From Pyricularia pennisetigena (taxonomy: Eukaryota; Ascomycota; Sordariomycetes; Magnaporthales; Pyriculariaceae), in contig NW_021940919.1 in assembly GCF_004337985.1 (NCBI RefSeq), forward strand, positions 620,001-684,000: 64,000 nt of DNA, in the 5' to 3' direction. The position numbers were made by a program, and so were the translations under genes. Of this stretch, positions 1 to 12,339 are shown in pieces. The notes beneath the pieces are model-generated. The model did no database searches, was not told the DNA's origin, and saw only the letters and a list, made by a program, of their open reading frames with translations. Numbering within the stretch: position 1 is the first letter of the stretch; each line of letters opens with the position of its first letter.

Positions 1-2912
1 GACACTACAGCTTAGCCAAATACTTCCGCTGGATGGCCGAGACATTTGGCATGGGCGAGGAGAGCCGGTTCACACTGCTCTCCGGCATCGCGCACGACCC
101 CGTGCAGCGAGACATCTTCACGCCGCTGTACCTAGGCGCGCGCCTCCTGGTGCCGTCCAAGGAGAATATTGCCCATGAGCGCCTGGCTGAGTGGTTCAAG
201 CGCTTTGAGCCGACAGTGACACACCTGACGCCTGCCATGGGTCAGATTCTAGTCGGCGGCGCCACCGCACAATTCCCTGCCCTGAAAACAGCCTACTTCG
301 TCGGCGACGTGCTGACGACGCGCGACTGTCGCAGTCTGCGCGAGCTTGCCGCCAATGTCGACATTATCAACATGTACGGCACGACCGAGACCAGCAGAGC
401 GGTCAGCTACTACAAGATTCCGAATCGTGCCTCAGACCCGGACTTTCTGGAGAGGCTGGGCAAGGACACGATCCCTGCCGGAACTGGCATGGAGAACGTT
501 CAGCTGCTGGTCGTCAACCGGGAAGATAGGACAAAGCTTTGTGGCGTCGGCGAGGTGGGCGAGATCTACGTGCGTGCCGCTGGTCTGGCTGAGGGCTACA
601 AGGGCGACCCTGCATTGAACGAACAGAAATTCCTGATGAACTGGTTCGTGGATAACAACAAGTGGATTGAGGCGGACAAAGTGCACCCGACTAAGGATGC
701 AGCATGGAGAAAATACTACAAGGGCCCTCTGGACAGACTGTACCGCACAGGTGACCTCGGAAAGTATCTGGAGACGGGCGATGTCGAATGTACTGGCCGC
801 GCGGACGATCAAGTCAAGATCAGGGGCTTCAGAATTGAGCTCAACGATATCGACAGCAACCTCAGTCAGAGTTCCCTCATTAGGGACTGCAAAACGCTCG
901 TGCGAAGGGACAAGAACGAGGAGCCGAAGCTGGTCAGTTACGTTGTGCCTGAGCTCAAGCAATGGCCCCAGTGGCTCAAGCTGCATGGCTATGAGGATGC
1001 CGAGGATGACGAGGGCACGGACTTCGGAGCAACCAAAGTATACTTCAAGAGATATCGTCGTATGCAGGCTGAGCTTCGCGACCATCTCAAGTCGCGGCTG
1101 CCAACCTACGCCATTCCCAGCATCTTCATTGTACTGGAGAAGCTGCCATTGAACCCCAACGGCAAGGTCGACAAGCCCAACCTGCCTTTCCCTGATATTG
1201 CTGAGCAAACCGCGGAAGCCTCAAGCGCCGATATTGAGCGATGGGAGTCTTTGACTGAGACAGAACGTGCCGTTGCCACGAGGTGGGCTGCATTGATCCA
1301 GGGCCTGAACGAAAAGTCGATCGCGCCTGATAACCACTTCTTTGACCTCGGTGGACACAGTATCCTGGCACAGCAGATGCTGCTCGACGTGCGCAAGCAG
1401 ATGGGTGCTAATGTATCCATCAACACCCTCTACGAGAACCCCACACTCGGGGCTTTCAGTCGGCAGGTTGACAAGCACCTTGGGGCAGCCAACGGTGATA
1501 GCACCAGCCAAACCGAGGATGAGGAAAACTCATATGCCAAGGCTCGGGACGACCTCGTTAAAAAACTTCCGGCATCGTACAAGACGGCAGATCCGTCGTC
1601 GATACGGGCGTCATCCAGGCCTACCATCTTCCTGACTGGCGCAACGGGCTTCTTGGGTGCCTTCTTGATCCGCGATATCCTGCAGAGGACAAGCCGACAG
1701 CTAAAGCTCATCGCACACGTGCGTGCCAAGGACCAAAAGGCGGCGACAGACCGTCTGACGCGATCGCTACAGGGCTATGGTATCTGGCGGGATGAGTGGG
1801 CTGGGCGGCTTTCTTGCGTAGTGGGCGATTTGGCCCAGCCGCAACTTGGTATTGACCAGCCCACGTGGGAGCGTCTGTCAAACGAGGTGGATGTAGTTAT
1901 CCACAACGGCGCGACTGTCCACTGGGTGCGCCGCTGGCAAGACATGCTGGCTGCCAACGTCACATCGACGATCGAGGCGATGCGGCTGTGCAACGAGGGC
2001 AAGCCAAAGTTGTTCACTTTTGTCAGCTCAACTAGCGTCTTGGACACCGAACACTATGTGAAGCTGTCTGAGAGGCAACTGAGCACCGGCCAAGGCGCCG
2101 TCCCCGAGTCAGACGACCTCGAAGGGAGTGCCACTGGTTTGGGCACAGGTTACGGCCAAACAAAGTGGATCTCGGAGCAGCTGGTTAGGGAGGCGGGCCG
2201 ACGCGGACTTCGAGGCTCTGTCGTCAGGCCAGGCTACATTCTGGGAGATTCCGAGTCGGGATGTTCCAACACAGACGACTTCCTCATCCGCTTCCTCAAG
2301 GGCTGCATCCAGCTCGGCACAAGGCCCCGCATTCTCAACACGGTCAACGCTGTGCCCGTCAACCACGTTGCGCGTGTTGTCGTGGCGGCTGCGCTCAACC
2401 CTGTGCCAGCCCAGGGCAGTGAAGGTGTTCACGTGGTCCATGTCACGGGCCACCCGCGCCTGCGGATGAATGAGTATCTCTCGTTGCTAGAGTTCTATGG
2501 CTACAAGGTGCTCGAGGTGCCGTACGATTCGTGGAAGGAGGAGCTGGAGCAGTACGTGTCTGCGGGCGCGGGTGTCGAGAGGGACCAGGAGCAGCACGCG
2601 CTCCTACCTCTCTTCCACCTTTGCATCTCGGACCTACCCGCCAATACCAAGGCACCCGAACTAGAGGACCAGAACGCCGTCGCGGTGCTCAAGGCGGACG
2701 CCGAGGCCTGGACAGGAGTCGACGAGAGCGCGGGTTACGGCATCGGCAGGGAGGACGTCGGGAGGTACCTCCGCTACCTGGCCATGATCAAGTTTGTGCC
2801 CTGGCCCACGTCCAGGGGCAGGCCTCTACCTGAGGTCAGCATCAGCCCGGAGCAGGTGGCTGCCATGGGTGCAGGCGTCGGCGGGCGTGGAGGTGCGGGT
2901 GCGGGACAGTGA
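1..2912 (+). CDS. lys2: L-2-aminoadipate reductase (Lys2), 3' part of gene, 5' end outside window
   Basis: This enzyme adenylates alpha-aminoadipate, loads it on its own carrier domain and reduces it with NADPH to the semialdehyde, in fungal lysine synthesis. The frame is open from base 3 to the TGA at 2910-2912 (969 codons), with no intron. Counting from base 3, the adenylation core YGTTE lies near residue 125, YRTGDLGKY at 247, GRADDQVKIRGFRIEL near 262 and NPNGKVDKP near 385. The carrier motif LGGHS has its phosphopantetheine serine at about 453. The reductase has a Rossmann motif TGATGFLG near 546 and a YxxxK pair at about 717/721. The first ATG (33) is internal, because conserved sequence continues upstream of it to the window edge. 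The adenylation-carrier-reductase order also occurs in NRPS-like enzymes, but the close match to Lys2 segments such as GIAHDPVQRD makes Lys2 much more likely. Activation requires a phosphopantetheinyl transferase encoded elsewhere. Confidence 0.95.
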   Translation, partial: HYSLAKYFRWMAETFGMGEESRFTLLSGIAHDPVQRDIFTPLYLGARLLVPSKENIAHERLAEWFKRFEPTVTHLTPAMGQILVGGATAQFPALKTAYFVGDVLTTRDCRSLRELAANVDIINMYGTTETSRAVSYYKIPNRASDPDFLERLGKDTIPAGTGMENVQLLVVNREDRTKLCGVGEVGEIYVRAAGLAEGYKGDPALNEQKFLMNWFVDNNKWIEADKVHPTKDAAWRKYYKGPLDRLYRTGDLGKYLETGDVECTGRADDQVKIRGFRIELNDIDSNLSQSSLIRDCKTLVRRDKNEEPKLVSYVVPELKQWPQWLKLHGYEDAEDDEGTDFGATKVYFKRYRRMQAELRDHLKSRLPTYAIPSIFIVLEKLPLNPNGKVDKPNLPFPDIAEQTAEASSADIERWESLTETERAVATRWAALIQGLNEKSIAPDNHFFDLGGHSILAQQMLLDVRKQMGANVSINTLYENPTLGAFSRQVDKHLGAANGDSTSQTEDEENSYAKARDDLVKKLPASYKTADPSSIRASSRPTIFLTGATGFLGAFLIRDILQRTSRQLKLIAHVRAKDQKAATDRLTRSLQGYGIWRDEWAGRLSCVVGDLAQPQLGIDQPTWERLSNEVDVVIHNGATVHWVRRWQDMLAANVTSTIEAMRLCNEGKPKLFTFVSSTSVLDTEHYVKLSERQLSTGQGAVPESDDLEGSATGLGTGYGQTKWISEQLVREAGRRGLRGSVVRPGYILGDSESGCSNTDDFLIRFLKGCIQLGTRPRILNTVNAVPVNHVARVVVAAALNPVPAQGSEGVHVVHVTGHPRLRMNEYLSLLEFYGYKVLEVPYDSWKEELEQYVSAGAGVERDQEQHALLPLFHLCISDLPANTKAPELEDQNAVAVLKADAEAWTGVDESAGYGIGREDVGRYLRYLAMIKFVPWPTSRGRPLPEVSISPEQVAAMGAGVGGRGGAGAGQ

Positions 2913-5900
2913 GCGAAAAAGAAAAATGGTGGATGGATATCCATCTAGGTGAATGACTGTTTCCTTTATATTAATTGGTAGCTCTGTCTCTTTAAAAGGT
3001 GTTTGGTGTGCAATATAAAGTTGATTTTCCGGGTCACAGAGATTGGTCATGCCAAGTTTGCGATGATGTTCAACACCTCAGGACCGTTCAGTAAGTCACC
3101 TTCCAAGTCCCTCGACCTTTTTACACTTTCTTTCGATTTTGGTTCAGACAGTTTTCTTTTTGACATCGCATATAATTCAGACACTCTCAGACGGGAGCCG
3201 TGGGAAGCTAACTAGGAGTTCTAGAAATAACATCAATGTCCTAATACTTAGGAAAGCTGAAGCGCTTCGCCAAAAGAGAAAGATAGATATCCTAAACTAG
3301 CTCAAATTGCCTCGACTGGCCAAGAAGCGTCTGGAGAGGAATAACAATGCCTCAGATTTTGTTCATGGAGCACAATGCTGCCTGGTTCGAATCTGATCTT
3401 TTTTATTCAAACCTTTCCCTCAGGCCAGACGCTAGCATCAAAGCAGAGCATAGCCTACAAAAGAGGACTTGGCGTCAAATGAGTCCATAGAAGTGAGTCA
3501 GAGGGCTTCTCTGCTCTAAAAGTGAGCTGTCACTTGCATGGTCTGCGCGACACTCAGGGAGACTCTCTTGGCTTGCCCACATCTGTTTCGACTAAGAATC
3601 AGAGCAGTGGATGACAGCAGGTTTCTGACTGAGATTGGTGCGGAAGACTAGCAGAGAGCAAAGCAGCACGAGGCAACAAGTGTCCATAATCCTATCCCGA
3701 AAAGAGGAAGACGGAGGCAGCTTTGCATTATCTAAATGGCGATATACGAATAGCCCTGCCCTTATCATAAACCTGATACTGCCGTGGCGGCTCGGTGCGC
3801 TTGGGGCCAGTATTGACAGGTTTTTTTTTTTTTTTTCCCGCCGGCTTTTGCCGGGGCCCCCCCGTGTTGGGTAAATCCCGTCTGTTCAGCCCATCACCCA
3901 ACGATCATCAAAAGGAACTTTTTTCCCCCTACCGTTGATGCCCAACCGCCGCCTCCACGGCTTGTACGGGGTTGTTAATAGGCCTTTCCTAGAATGGCTT
4001 TCTCGCCTCCTACGTCTCCTCCCATAAACAATGACGGAATTAATGGAGTTTACTACCCGTGCTTTTCCCGATGCAACTCATCTCATGGGAGGACCCGGAT
4101 TTTCAGGCAAATTAAACACATCCAATCGCTTTCTCTGATGTTTATACGGGCCTCGTGGGATTGCCTCAGAGAGCCACGGTTCACTGCCGTTGCCTGTGGG
4201 TTCGCCAAACAGATAAAGCAAGGAAGCACAAGCAGTGGCAAAAAAAAAAAAAAAAGAAAAAAAAAGGTTCGCCACGATGGTGCTGAAATACCAAGAGTAC
4301 TTACTACCTTGACTGTCTTGGTGTTAACGGCAAAATGGCTTGGACGAGGGAGAGGCACATCACCCTTGTAAACATCTACACACCCTCCCACAACCTTGAT
4401 TAGTATTCAGAAAATATGTAGTGGGAAATAACGCTCCGGTTGCTCCTCGAATGCCTTGGATTTCCCCTTTTGGTCTGGGCCCGAGATGGACAAGTCCGAT
4501 CGGCAAACCAGGGGGTTGAAAAGCGAGGGAGGGGGACTGAGGGACTGGGCCAGGGGAGCGCTGAGGGAAGTGTGGATGCTGCCAAGGCTCCTACCAGAAT
4601 GCAGAAAGGATAAAATGGGTGGTTGCATCCCGCTGTGGTCCCCTTTCAGCTGCGGTTTGACCGCCCTTGAAATTTGAGCGAGGTTGTGGACGTTTGCCGG
4701 ATGGTGCGTGCGAGAGAATACCTACAAGCCTGCGTCTTGCTTAAGATACATTCGACTACTTCTAGACTAGCGAGCATAGTGCAAACATCGCCAGGGAGAC
4801 GGGAGTGTCTCCCCGGGCTTGACAAAGTGATATGTCATGCATCTGACATGGGACAGCTTTAAGGGGGTCCGAGGCAAAAACCGTACGTGTTGCTATGTAA
4901 CACGTTATATTCTTGCTCAACCGAGAAAGGAAAACAGTGTACCCGGGAGTGCGCTGAAGGCCCGCTGCCAATGAGGCTGTTTTAATGTGGGAAGCAAAAG
5001 TAAAAGGCTCGAATGCATGGCTGCCAGGTTCCTAAACAATATGCAGCCTGCCTACAATTTACGTAAACCTGCTCAGCGGGAATTTGAGGGCTTTTGTCTA
5101 CTTTGCTCATAGAAATATAATGGTCATAATTAAACAATCATGATCTATGAGGGTAAATCTTTGGGGCAATTTCCGTGGTACCTATTTACCTAGCTTGCCT
5201 TAAGCCTCAAGGTATCTAGTTTATAGATGGGTGAGGTAGGAATCTCATTGGATCGTCGGGGTTTGTTTTTTTCCCAATTCGGCCACACCTCGTTGGTGGG
5301 GTTAATCGAAATCGAAATCGCCCATCTTCGACAGATGAGGTCGGCACTTAACAATTGTCGATTCGCAAACCGAGAACCGGGGATGAGGAGATCGCCAAGA
5401 CTTTGTACGACCAGCATAACCAAAGGGAGGAGGTATATATGATCGATGCGCGATCGAACGGGCGGTGAGAAGCTGTGATTCTTTCACTACCAAGTCTAGT
5501 TGGCAGGCACTGAATGTGCGATTCGAAACAAACACGCAATAATTGTATAACCAAGAAAGGACAAACAAAAATTGCTAAACATTTGGGGGGAAAAAAAGGG
5601 GGAAAAAAGGGAAAAAAAGAAAAGGGTGCATAGGTGAGCTAGCTCAAATCATTTCTCCTAAATCAAACAAAGAGAGGAGAGTGCATTTTCCTGTCTGGGC
5701 ATTCTCAATGGCAGAGACGCCGATTGACGGCAGGGCGGCAAGAACGGAAAGACAAGCCTATCTCTCCAGGGATCCAGGAGAAAAGGTCCCTAACTTGTCC
5801 ATTATCCCTGCACCAGGCATCGCGGCTCCAGGGATCAGGGTAATAAAGATCGAACCTATGGAACCCTTCCCACTACAACATCGACCCTCTTATGTAAAGG

Positions 5901-7264
5901 TGTCAGGCAGCCCCACCACATGCATGCTCTGTACTGTACAGTACCAAGCCAAGTACTTGTTCAAGGTTGCGTTGCATTGCACGCCGTTTGGATCAAACAA
6001 GCAAAGTACCTAGAGTTAGGTTATGTACCCCAAGATAGGGAGCTGCCCTACAGTTGCGTGGAGCCCTAAACGGTTTTGACTCCCAGTCCCCCCAACTGCC
6101 CGGCTTGCCTTCAACGATGCCCTTTCCAAGCCTCCGCTACAGGCTACGGGCTACACGAACGACACACCCACGAAGGCCCTGACAATGGTTCGAGAAGAAA
6201 AATCTCCGGCGCTAGAGTTGCATGAGCATTGGGCGAGATTCGCCCATGCTTTTAACGCTTTCTCCATACTGAATCAAAATGTAACCTACTATGTTCCTCG
6301 CTACCAACGATACACTAAACATAGTACAGATACAATACCTGGTACATGGTTGAAGCATACCCTTCCTTACCTTTACCAAAAATCTCATCTACTGTACATG
6401 TTGTCACGCATTACCGTACCAAACATCCCGCCCTGCCGCTGAACCTACCACCTATAACCACCACCATTACCCATGGCTTCGTACCCAAACTTTTTTTTTT
6501 TCCTTTCTTTTGACGTGCACACCGGCGGACCTGGTTCATCACGCGTTGCAACGTCGATGTGATGTGACGTCCAAAAGGGACCCTCAACCGTTCAGACCAG
6601 GAAAGGAAGGTCAGCGGACCACCCTCACCCCTCGCGGGTCGAGATGGGCCTAGTTTATGATAAGCCCGGGGTAGGTGGACTTGGGATTCTAGCCCGATCT
6701 GTGTTAGCGAGCACACTAAGGCGACGAGCTCGTCTTCTTTTTTATTTTATTATTTATTTACTATTATTTTTTATTGCCCACTTTGTACGGCAGTAGTAGT
6801 TAAGTGGGCATAATACTTTGTAGTTATAGCAAAATCTGTCTGGGGGTGGTGTGGATTTGGTGCTGGAATGCTACCGATACTTTTTTTATTTTTGATAGTT
6901 TTTGATCGTTTTTAATCCTGTGAACCCTTCTGGCATCGACTCATCCCCTTTTTCTCCTCTCCCTCCCTCTCCTTGCCTCCCCTTTCCTCTAGGTCTAGTA
7001 TCCGCTTTGGGCTTCTAGGCTCTTGATGGGTGCTACGTCGTATTCGTTCTGGCTGACCTATCCATATTTTATTATTTTTGCTAGACGTTTTTAATTCTTC
7101 TTAGTCACTTGCGAAACCAGCCTCTTCTAGACCATTTACCCGTCTCGGAAAAAAAAAAAAAAAAAAAACTCTTGGAAGCGTCGAAGAATTTACTCCGAAC
7201 AAGATCGTGCCTGCGTTCCTCAGAAGCGAGCCCCAACCAACCCCCATCCATCCCTGCCTTTCGA
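2913..7264. other. Intergenic, 4.35 kb, no supported gene
   Basis: No conserved protein reading or RNA gene was recognised on either strand. The stretch has T or A runs (3821-3836, 4240-4265, 7150-7168), purine tracts near 5587-5630 and a pyrimidine-rich block at 6940-7000. The last ~200 bases are probably promoter and leader of the hydrolase at 7265. Confidence 0.6.
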
Positions 7265-8394
7265 ATGTCATCCACCACAGAAGAGAGGCAGGTCTGGCAG
7301 CCGCTGCACCCTCAAGTCCGGCCACGACTGGATCCACAATATGTGGAGGTGCACGACAAGCTGCTCCAGTATGCCCCGCCGACCCATACTCAGCCCTGGA
7401 GTGCAGCTATGCGCCAGCCCTCGCAGGCGTCGGTGAAAACGGGGCTCGATGTCGTCCCAGTCCTGACCGAAGAGGTTCAGCTGGATCATTTTACCATACT
7501 CGTCCTCACGCCCGTCATCAACCCCGAGGACGAACCCAGACCCGAATCCGGATGGCCAGTCTTTGTTTGGTTCCACGGCGGCGGCTTCGTCCTCGGGGAC
7601 CACTCGAGCGAGCTGGACCTACTGACGCGTATATGCGCAAGTAAGTTTCACTTTCAAGAGAGCGGGAAGCCTAGCGTTCGGCAAATTCTTGTGTAATATC
7701 TTATATTCACTTTTTTTTTTATCACTTCCACAACCTTGTAGCCGCCCGTTGCGTCGTCTGCTCGGTCGGCTATCGACTGGCCCCTGAACACCCCTACCCC
7801 GCAGCCATCGAGGACGGCACCGCCGGTGTGAGGTGGATCCTATCCGACGCTCAGGATGGCGGCGCCACTAGATTCAGCATAGATCGAGCCCGCTGGGCCA
7901 TCGGCGGCGTCTCCGCCGGTGCGCTTTTGTCGACCGTGACGCTTATAAGCCTCGGAGAGGCCGGCGACCTAGACTCTGGCGAGATGGCGAGGCCGCTCCG
8001 CCAGGTCCTCATCGTGCCCGTCGTCGACAACACTGCGACCCCAGGCTCCGGCTTCTGGGCCATTAACCCACACGCCATAAGCCCCTCGGCCGAGCGGATG
8101 CTCTGGTACCGACGCCTGTGGCTGGGCGACGCCGACCCGCGTGTCTGGAGCGCCAGTGTAAACCACGCTTCCGATAAGCAGCTGACCTATATGCCCCCGA
8201 CGTTTGCCGCCATTGGTGGTGAGGACCTGCTGGCTCCGGAGGGGCTGGCGTTTGTTGAGCAGCTGCGCGGTGCCGGCGTCGATGTTGATACGATGGTGCT
8301 GCCCGGCTGTCCACATGCCATATTGGCGTTTGCAGGTGAGTTTGCAGCTGTTGGCTCGGCCCTCGGTAGTGCTGGCTGTATCTACAGATCATAA
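7265..8394 (+). CDS. Alpha/beta hydrolase fold-3 (HSL/arylacetamide deacetylase-like) esterase
   Basis: Probable carboxylesterase or lipase of the hormone-sensitive-lipase type; the substrate cannot be told. Exon 1 is 7265-7640, an intron with GTAAGT donor spans 7641-7741, and exon 2 starts at 7742. I chose ATG 7265 because the upstream in-frame ATG (7109) only adds a poly-lysine low-complexity stretch. The oxyanion motif HGGGF is in exon 1. The nucleophile elbow reads GGVSAGA, where the family usually has GDSAGG. The acid is probably the Asp of GGEDLLAPEG and the base the His of GCPHAILAF. The 3' end is uncertain. Reading through gives a stop at 8392-8394, but a good donor (GTGAGT at 8336) and acceptors with branch sites at 8424 and 8491 follow. 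A plausible C-terminal segment (VDKAKDLFDTCVDRIS) lies just after 8491, but in a frame these splices do not reach cleanly. The last exon may therefore be mis-modelled or frameshifted. Confidence 0.8.
7641..7741 (+). other. Intron 1 of the alpha/beta hydrolase gene
   Basis: The 101-base intron begins GTAAGT and ends TTGTAG. It contains a T-run near the 3' end and splits a codon after its first base. Splicing it joins the HGGGF exon to the GYRLAPEHPYPAA exon, which is conserved family order. Confidence 0.85.
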
Positions 8395-9052
8395 AGGAAT
8401 GGATCCGCTGACTTGACGCTTTAGGGTTTGTCTTCCGCTCGACTTGCGCCGCGCAATGTGATTTCACTGCTAACACATGACGTAAAATCAGGTGCGTCGA
8501 CAAGGCAAAGGACCTGTTCGACACGTGCGTGGATCGTATCTCAAAATCTTTTGGCAACTGAGCCAGCAAAAAAAGATTCAAGAAGATCGCGGGTGGGTTT
8601 GAAGGGGCTTCTAAGCCTAGTTTGCCTCTGTGGGCCGGGTTCACTTACTACAGTTTCTTGTTTCGGCGTCCAGAGTTATCTTCGGCCCCGAGAAAAAAGT
8701 GTTTCTCTGCTCGGAATTTTTTTTATTTTCTTCTCGTGTTCTCGGTTCTTTCTTCTTTTCCATGTTCTTTACTTATTAGAGCAAACTTTTTCCAGTATAC
8801 CCCCCAAGCAAAGGAGGGGAGCTTGCCTGGTGTCTTTTCACGACAAGCCGTTTGTTGATTGTATAGGTATGAACTCAATCAAACTTTTGTATTACAGAGA
8901 GAGAAGGGTCTGTTGAATACACAAAAGACATGATCACGTTAAAATCAAATAGCTGTTATGGGCTTGACTTTTGCGGACCTGTCCGCTCTCGGTAGCGGTC
9001 GTTTGCTGGGGACCTATCGTGGTTTTCTATGATATCTCCGGTTTTTCTTTTT

Positions 9053-9095
<43 letters not shown>

Positions 9096-10657
9096 CTTTT
9101 TTTTTTTTTTGTTTTACTCCACCGAGGAGCAGGACAGGAGATGCCAGGCACATCATTATGGCCTTGCCTATTGCGTTGAATTCTTCTTCTTATCTGACTA
9201 TGAGTTTTGGTTATAGTAGATAGCCGCTCGTGCGCTTGTTAGTTCTCCTATTTTTGTTGCTCTTTTTACCCCTTTTCCATAGGTTCCAGCACTTCTCCTT
9301 GGATTTCGTGAGGGCAAGGCAAGAAAATTGTTCACTAGGACAGCTTGAGAGTCGGCCGATCATCTGGCGGCCAGGATCTGCCACTCACTCCGTGCTACGT
9401 GCCACGTTGAAGCGGGCCTTGACGGTCTCCCACCTATAACGAAACCCCAGATTCTCGAATCCTCCGGGCGCAAGGTCTGAAAGCTCCACGGTGGCTCCTG
9501 ACTGTTCCTCCGCTGCGGGTACGGTCACCGCAGCTATTCGCAAAAGCCAACAACAACACGAGCGCGGGCGGTCATCGGCGGTGGGAACTAGGGGGCCAGA
9601 CCGACAAGCAACTTTGAGGCGGTCCTCGATTTTGGCTAGTACTGCTGGGTCCGACGGACCACTCACGCTGTGCTCATCCCCACCCTCTCTCTTGGGAGGA
9701 GCTTGGCAACTTCTCCGAGAGGCCGTCGCCCCCTGATCTGGACAATCTACGACACGGCGCTGCCGCGTAGCATCCCGAGCTGCTACGTGCGAGATCCAGA
9801 TATCGGACGAGTTTCCTGGTTGGAGTCACACTTTGCTTTTGGGAAAAATAAGGGCGGAGGATCGATAGATCGCGGTCGTCGAGATTCATGATCCATGCCT
9901 GGGCGTGCCAAGTTGGGGCCACAGGAGCATCTTTCTTGAAGATAAGCCTTCGGAGGCTTGCGCTTGGGTCAAGGCCACGGATAGCACGTAAAGAAGGCAG
10001 TGATATGACTGCTTCGATGGTCTGGGTACTGGAGGTTCATATAGGCTGGGCTACAAGCACCAACTTGCGATCGTATCTGCTTCAGGCAGTGTCGGCAACT
10101 TAACTTATTCAAAGACTGTGATATCCGAAGTTCAGTTGAATATGCTGAACCTTGTCCTGCTAGGCTGTAAGTAGGCGGGCACCAAGAACTTGTACCTCTG
10201 CTGTGACACTCCATTGGCAACGACATCATACGTCTCGAAAGAGAGTCGGTAGGAAAGGATGAACCAAAATCAAAGTCCCGGTAAGGAAGGTAAGTCGACG
10301 TCAAAGAGGCTAGTTTATCCATTCACGTGACTTTACCTCAAAGTCTTTCATAATCCGTACACTTAGTGGGGCACATATGAGAGCTTGGGCCAATCGATGA
10401 CCCACCCTTCCACGCAACGTTGGCCTGCCTGCGGAGGCTCAGCTTTGGTGATGCACTCGACGCCCGCCGACACCAAAGTCGGTAGCTCTCTCAGCAACCA
10501 AACAGCAACTCGACCTCGATTGGCATCAGACCACAACCACCCTGACTCATACAAAACGATCCTCGGAATCTGTCATTCATCTCGGTCGACTAAAGTCACA
10601 TCTGCCATTACCACCAATCGAGAAGTGTTCTGACCTGGCCAGCCGCCTACCTCAACA
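8395..10657. other. Intergenic, 2.26 kb, T-rich tract
   Basis: No supported gene. A nearly pure T/C tract spans about 9047-9110. A minus-strand reading at 9385-9666 is open for about 93 codons (GTG first codon) but I recognise nothing in it. The last few hundred bases precede the Rpn5 start and are presumably its promoter. Confidence 0.5.
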
Positions 10658-12339
10658 ATGGCGGACGCCGCATTCAAGCCGGAGAAGGACTTCTCCAAGG
10701 AGGCCGACAAGCTCATCCCCGAGGCGGAGAAGCTTGCCAAGTCAGACATCCAAGGCGCAATCGAGAAGCTGAGCGTGTTGGAAAAGCAGGCCCGCCAGGT
10801 TAGTCCCGAAAGGCCATCAATGTCCCCGCACCCATCGTATATCCATGCGACTTTGCTAATCCATCCCCTGCATTCGTACCGTACAGGCATCAGATCTCGC
10901 AACTACATCACGAGTTCTCGTCGCCATCGTCACGATATGCAAAGATGAGGGTGACTGGAGCTTACTCAACGATCAAGTCTTGGTTCTGTCCAAGAAGCAC
11001 AGCCAGCTGAAGCAGGCCATCACCAAGATGGTCCAGACGGTTGTGTCATTCCTAGACTCCACGCCAAACCTCGAGACGAAGCTGTCCGTCATCGAGACGC
11101 TGCGGACCGTCACTGAGGGCAAGATCTTTGTCGAGGTGGAGCGCGCGCGCGTCACCAAGATCCTTTCCGACATCAACAAGGAGCAGGGCGACCTCAAGGC
11201 TGCCACCGACATTCTGTGCGAGTTGCAGGTTGAAACCTTTGGATCGATGGAGCGTCGGGAGAAAACACAGTTCCTCCTTGACCAGGTCGCATTGTGCATC
11301 GAGAGCGGAGACTGGACGCAGGCCGGCATCCTGAGCCGCAAGATCAGCACCAAATACCTGGCGCGCAAGCCCAAGAAGACACCCGAGCAGCTGGAGAAAG
11401 AGAAGCAGGAACGGGAGAAGAAGGCAAAGAAGGGCGATGTCGTGCCCGAGGTTGAGGAGGATGATACCACCGACCTGAAGTTGCGATACTACGAGCAGCA
11501 GGTCATACTGTCCCAGCACGAGGACAAGTACCTCGACGTCTGCAAGCACTACAGGCAAGTCCTGGACACGGAGGCTGTCGAGGAGGACCCGGCCAAGCTT
11601 CGAGCTGTAAGTTCACTATAGGACCCGCAACGACCAGACCATACATTGAGCGATTTTACTGACGATTACACTCAAGGTTCTTCAACGAGTCATCTACTTT
11701 ATCATACTCGCTCCCCACGACAACGAGCAGCATGACCTCCTTCACCGTATTCACCGAGACGCACGCAACAGCCAGATACCGCTGGATGCGGAACTACTCA
11801 AGCTCTTTACTGTGCACGAGCTTATGCGCTGGCCAGAGGTCGCCAAGACGTTCGGCCCCCATCTCTGCTCAACAGACGTCTTTTCCAACCAGCCCCCTCC
11901 ATCCGCATCTTCCAACGCGACTCCTTCAGCAGCCACCGACAAGGTGGTTAAGCCTTACAAGCGGTGGGAGGACCTTCGTAAACGCGTGATCGAGCATAAT
12001 GTGCGCGTTATCGCCCGTTATTATACGCGCATCAGAATGGACCGCCTGACGGAGCTGTTGGATTTGGCCGAGGAGGAGACGGAAAAGTACATCAGCGACC
12101 TCGTCACCTCCAAGACGGTATACGCAAAAATCGACAGGCCGGCGCGTATCGTCAACTTCGCCAAGCCACGTGATGCGGATGACGTCTTGAATGAGTGGAG
12201 CAGCAATATGAAATCGCTACTTGGTCTGTTGGAGCGCATCGATCACCTGATCACCAAGGAGGAGATGATGGCGAACATTCAACCCGGCGCCAAGGGCAAG
12301 GGCAAGGGAGAGAAGGCGCCGAGCACACGAGTAAAATAA
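10658..12339 (+). CDS. rpn5: 26S proteasome regulatory (lid) subunit Rpn5
   Basis: Rpn5 is a PCI-domain subunit of the 19S lid, which helps hold the Rpn11 deubiquitinase in the proteasome. Exons are 10658-10798, 10887-11606 and 11677-12339; both introns are phase 0 (donors GTTAGT and GTAAGT). The product is 507 residues, slightly longer than usual (about 445-490). The helical repeat part includes ILSDINKEQGDLKAA, a typical Rpn5 segment. A Lys/Glu-rich charged stretch follows around residue 205-230. The PCI region lies in exon 3, including RVIEHNVRVIARYYTRI and the winged-helix part with YAKIDRPARIVNF. A small Ser/Ala/Pro-rich insert sits in exon 3 near 11884-11940, and a Lys/Gly tail ends the protein. 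The gene is convergent with the FSH hydrolase gene downstream. Confidence 0.95.
10799..10886 (+). other. Intron 1 of rpn5
   Basis: An 88-base phase-0 intron, GTTAGT to TACAG. Splicing joins LEKQARQ to ASDLATTSRVL, keeping the Rpn5 reading open. Confidence 0.9.
11607..11676 (+). other. Intron 2 of rpn5
   Basis: A 70-base phase-0 intron with GTAAGT donor, a TGAC-type branch site near 11660 and a CAAG acceptor. Splicing joins KLRA to VLQRVIYFIILAP. Confidence 0.9.

Noticed and set aside
1..2912. NRPS-like secondary-metabolite reductase instead of Lys2
   Set aside because: The adenylation-carrier-reductase order is shared, but the segment details follow Lys2 closely and no other biosynthetic genes are nearby.
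3370..3400. GGTTCGAATCTGATC as a possible tRNA T-arm
   Set aside because: No complementary stem and no A box at the right distance.
8956..9223. Lysine- or phenylalanine-rich ORFs over the T/C tract
   Set aside because: Pure homopolymer translation; the same applies to those at 46338-46394, 32290-32327 and 45935-46462.
9385..9666. Minus-strand reading ending FENLGFRYRWETVKARFNVA
   Set aside because: Open for about 93 codons but starts at GTG, has no recognisable domain, and I found no convincing splice partners. It was left out as a gene.
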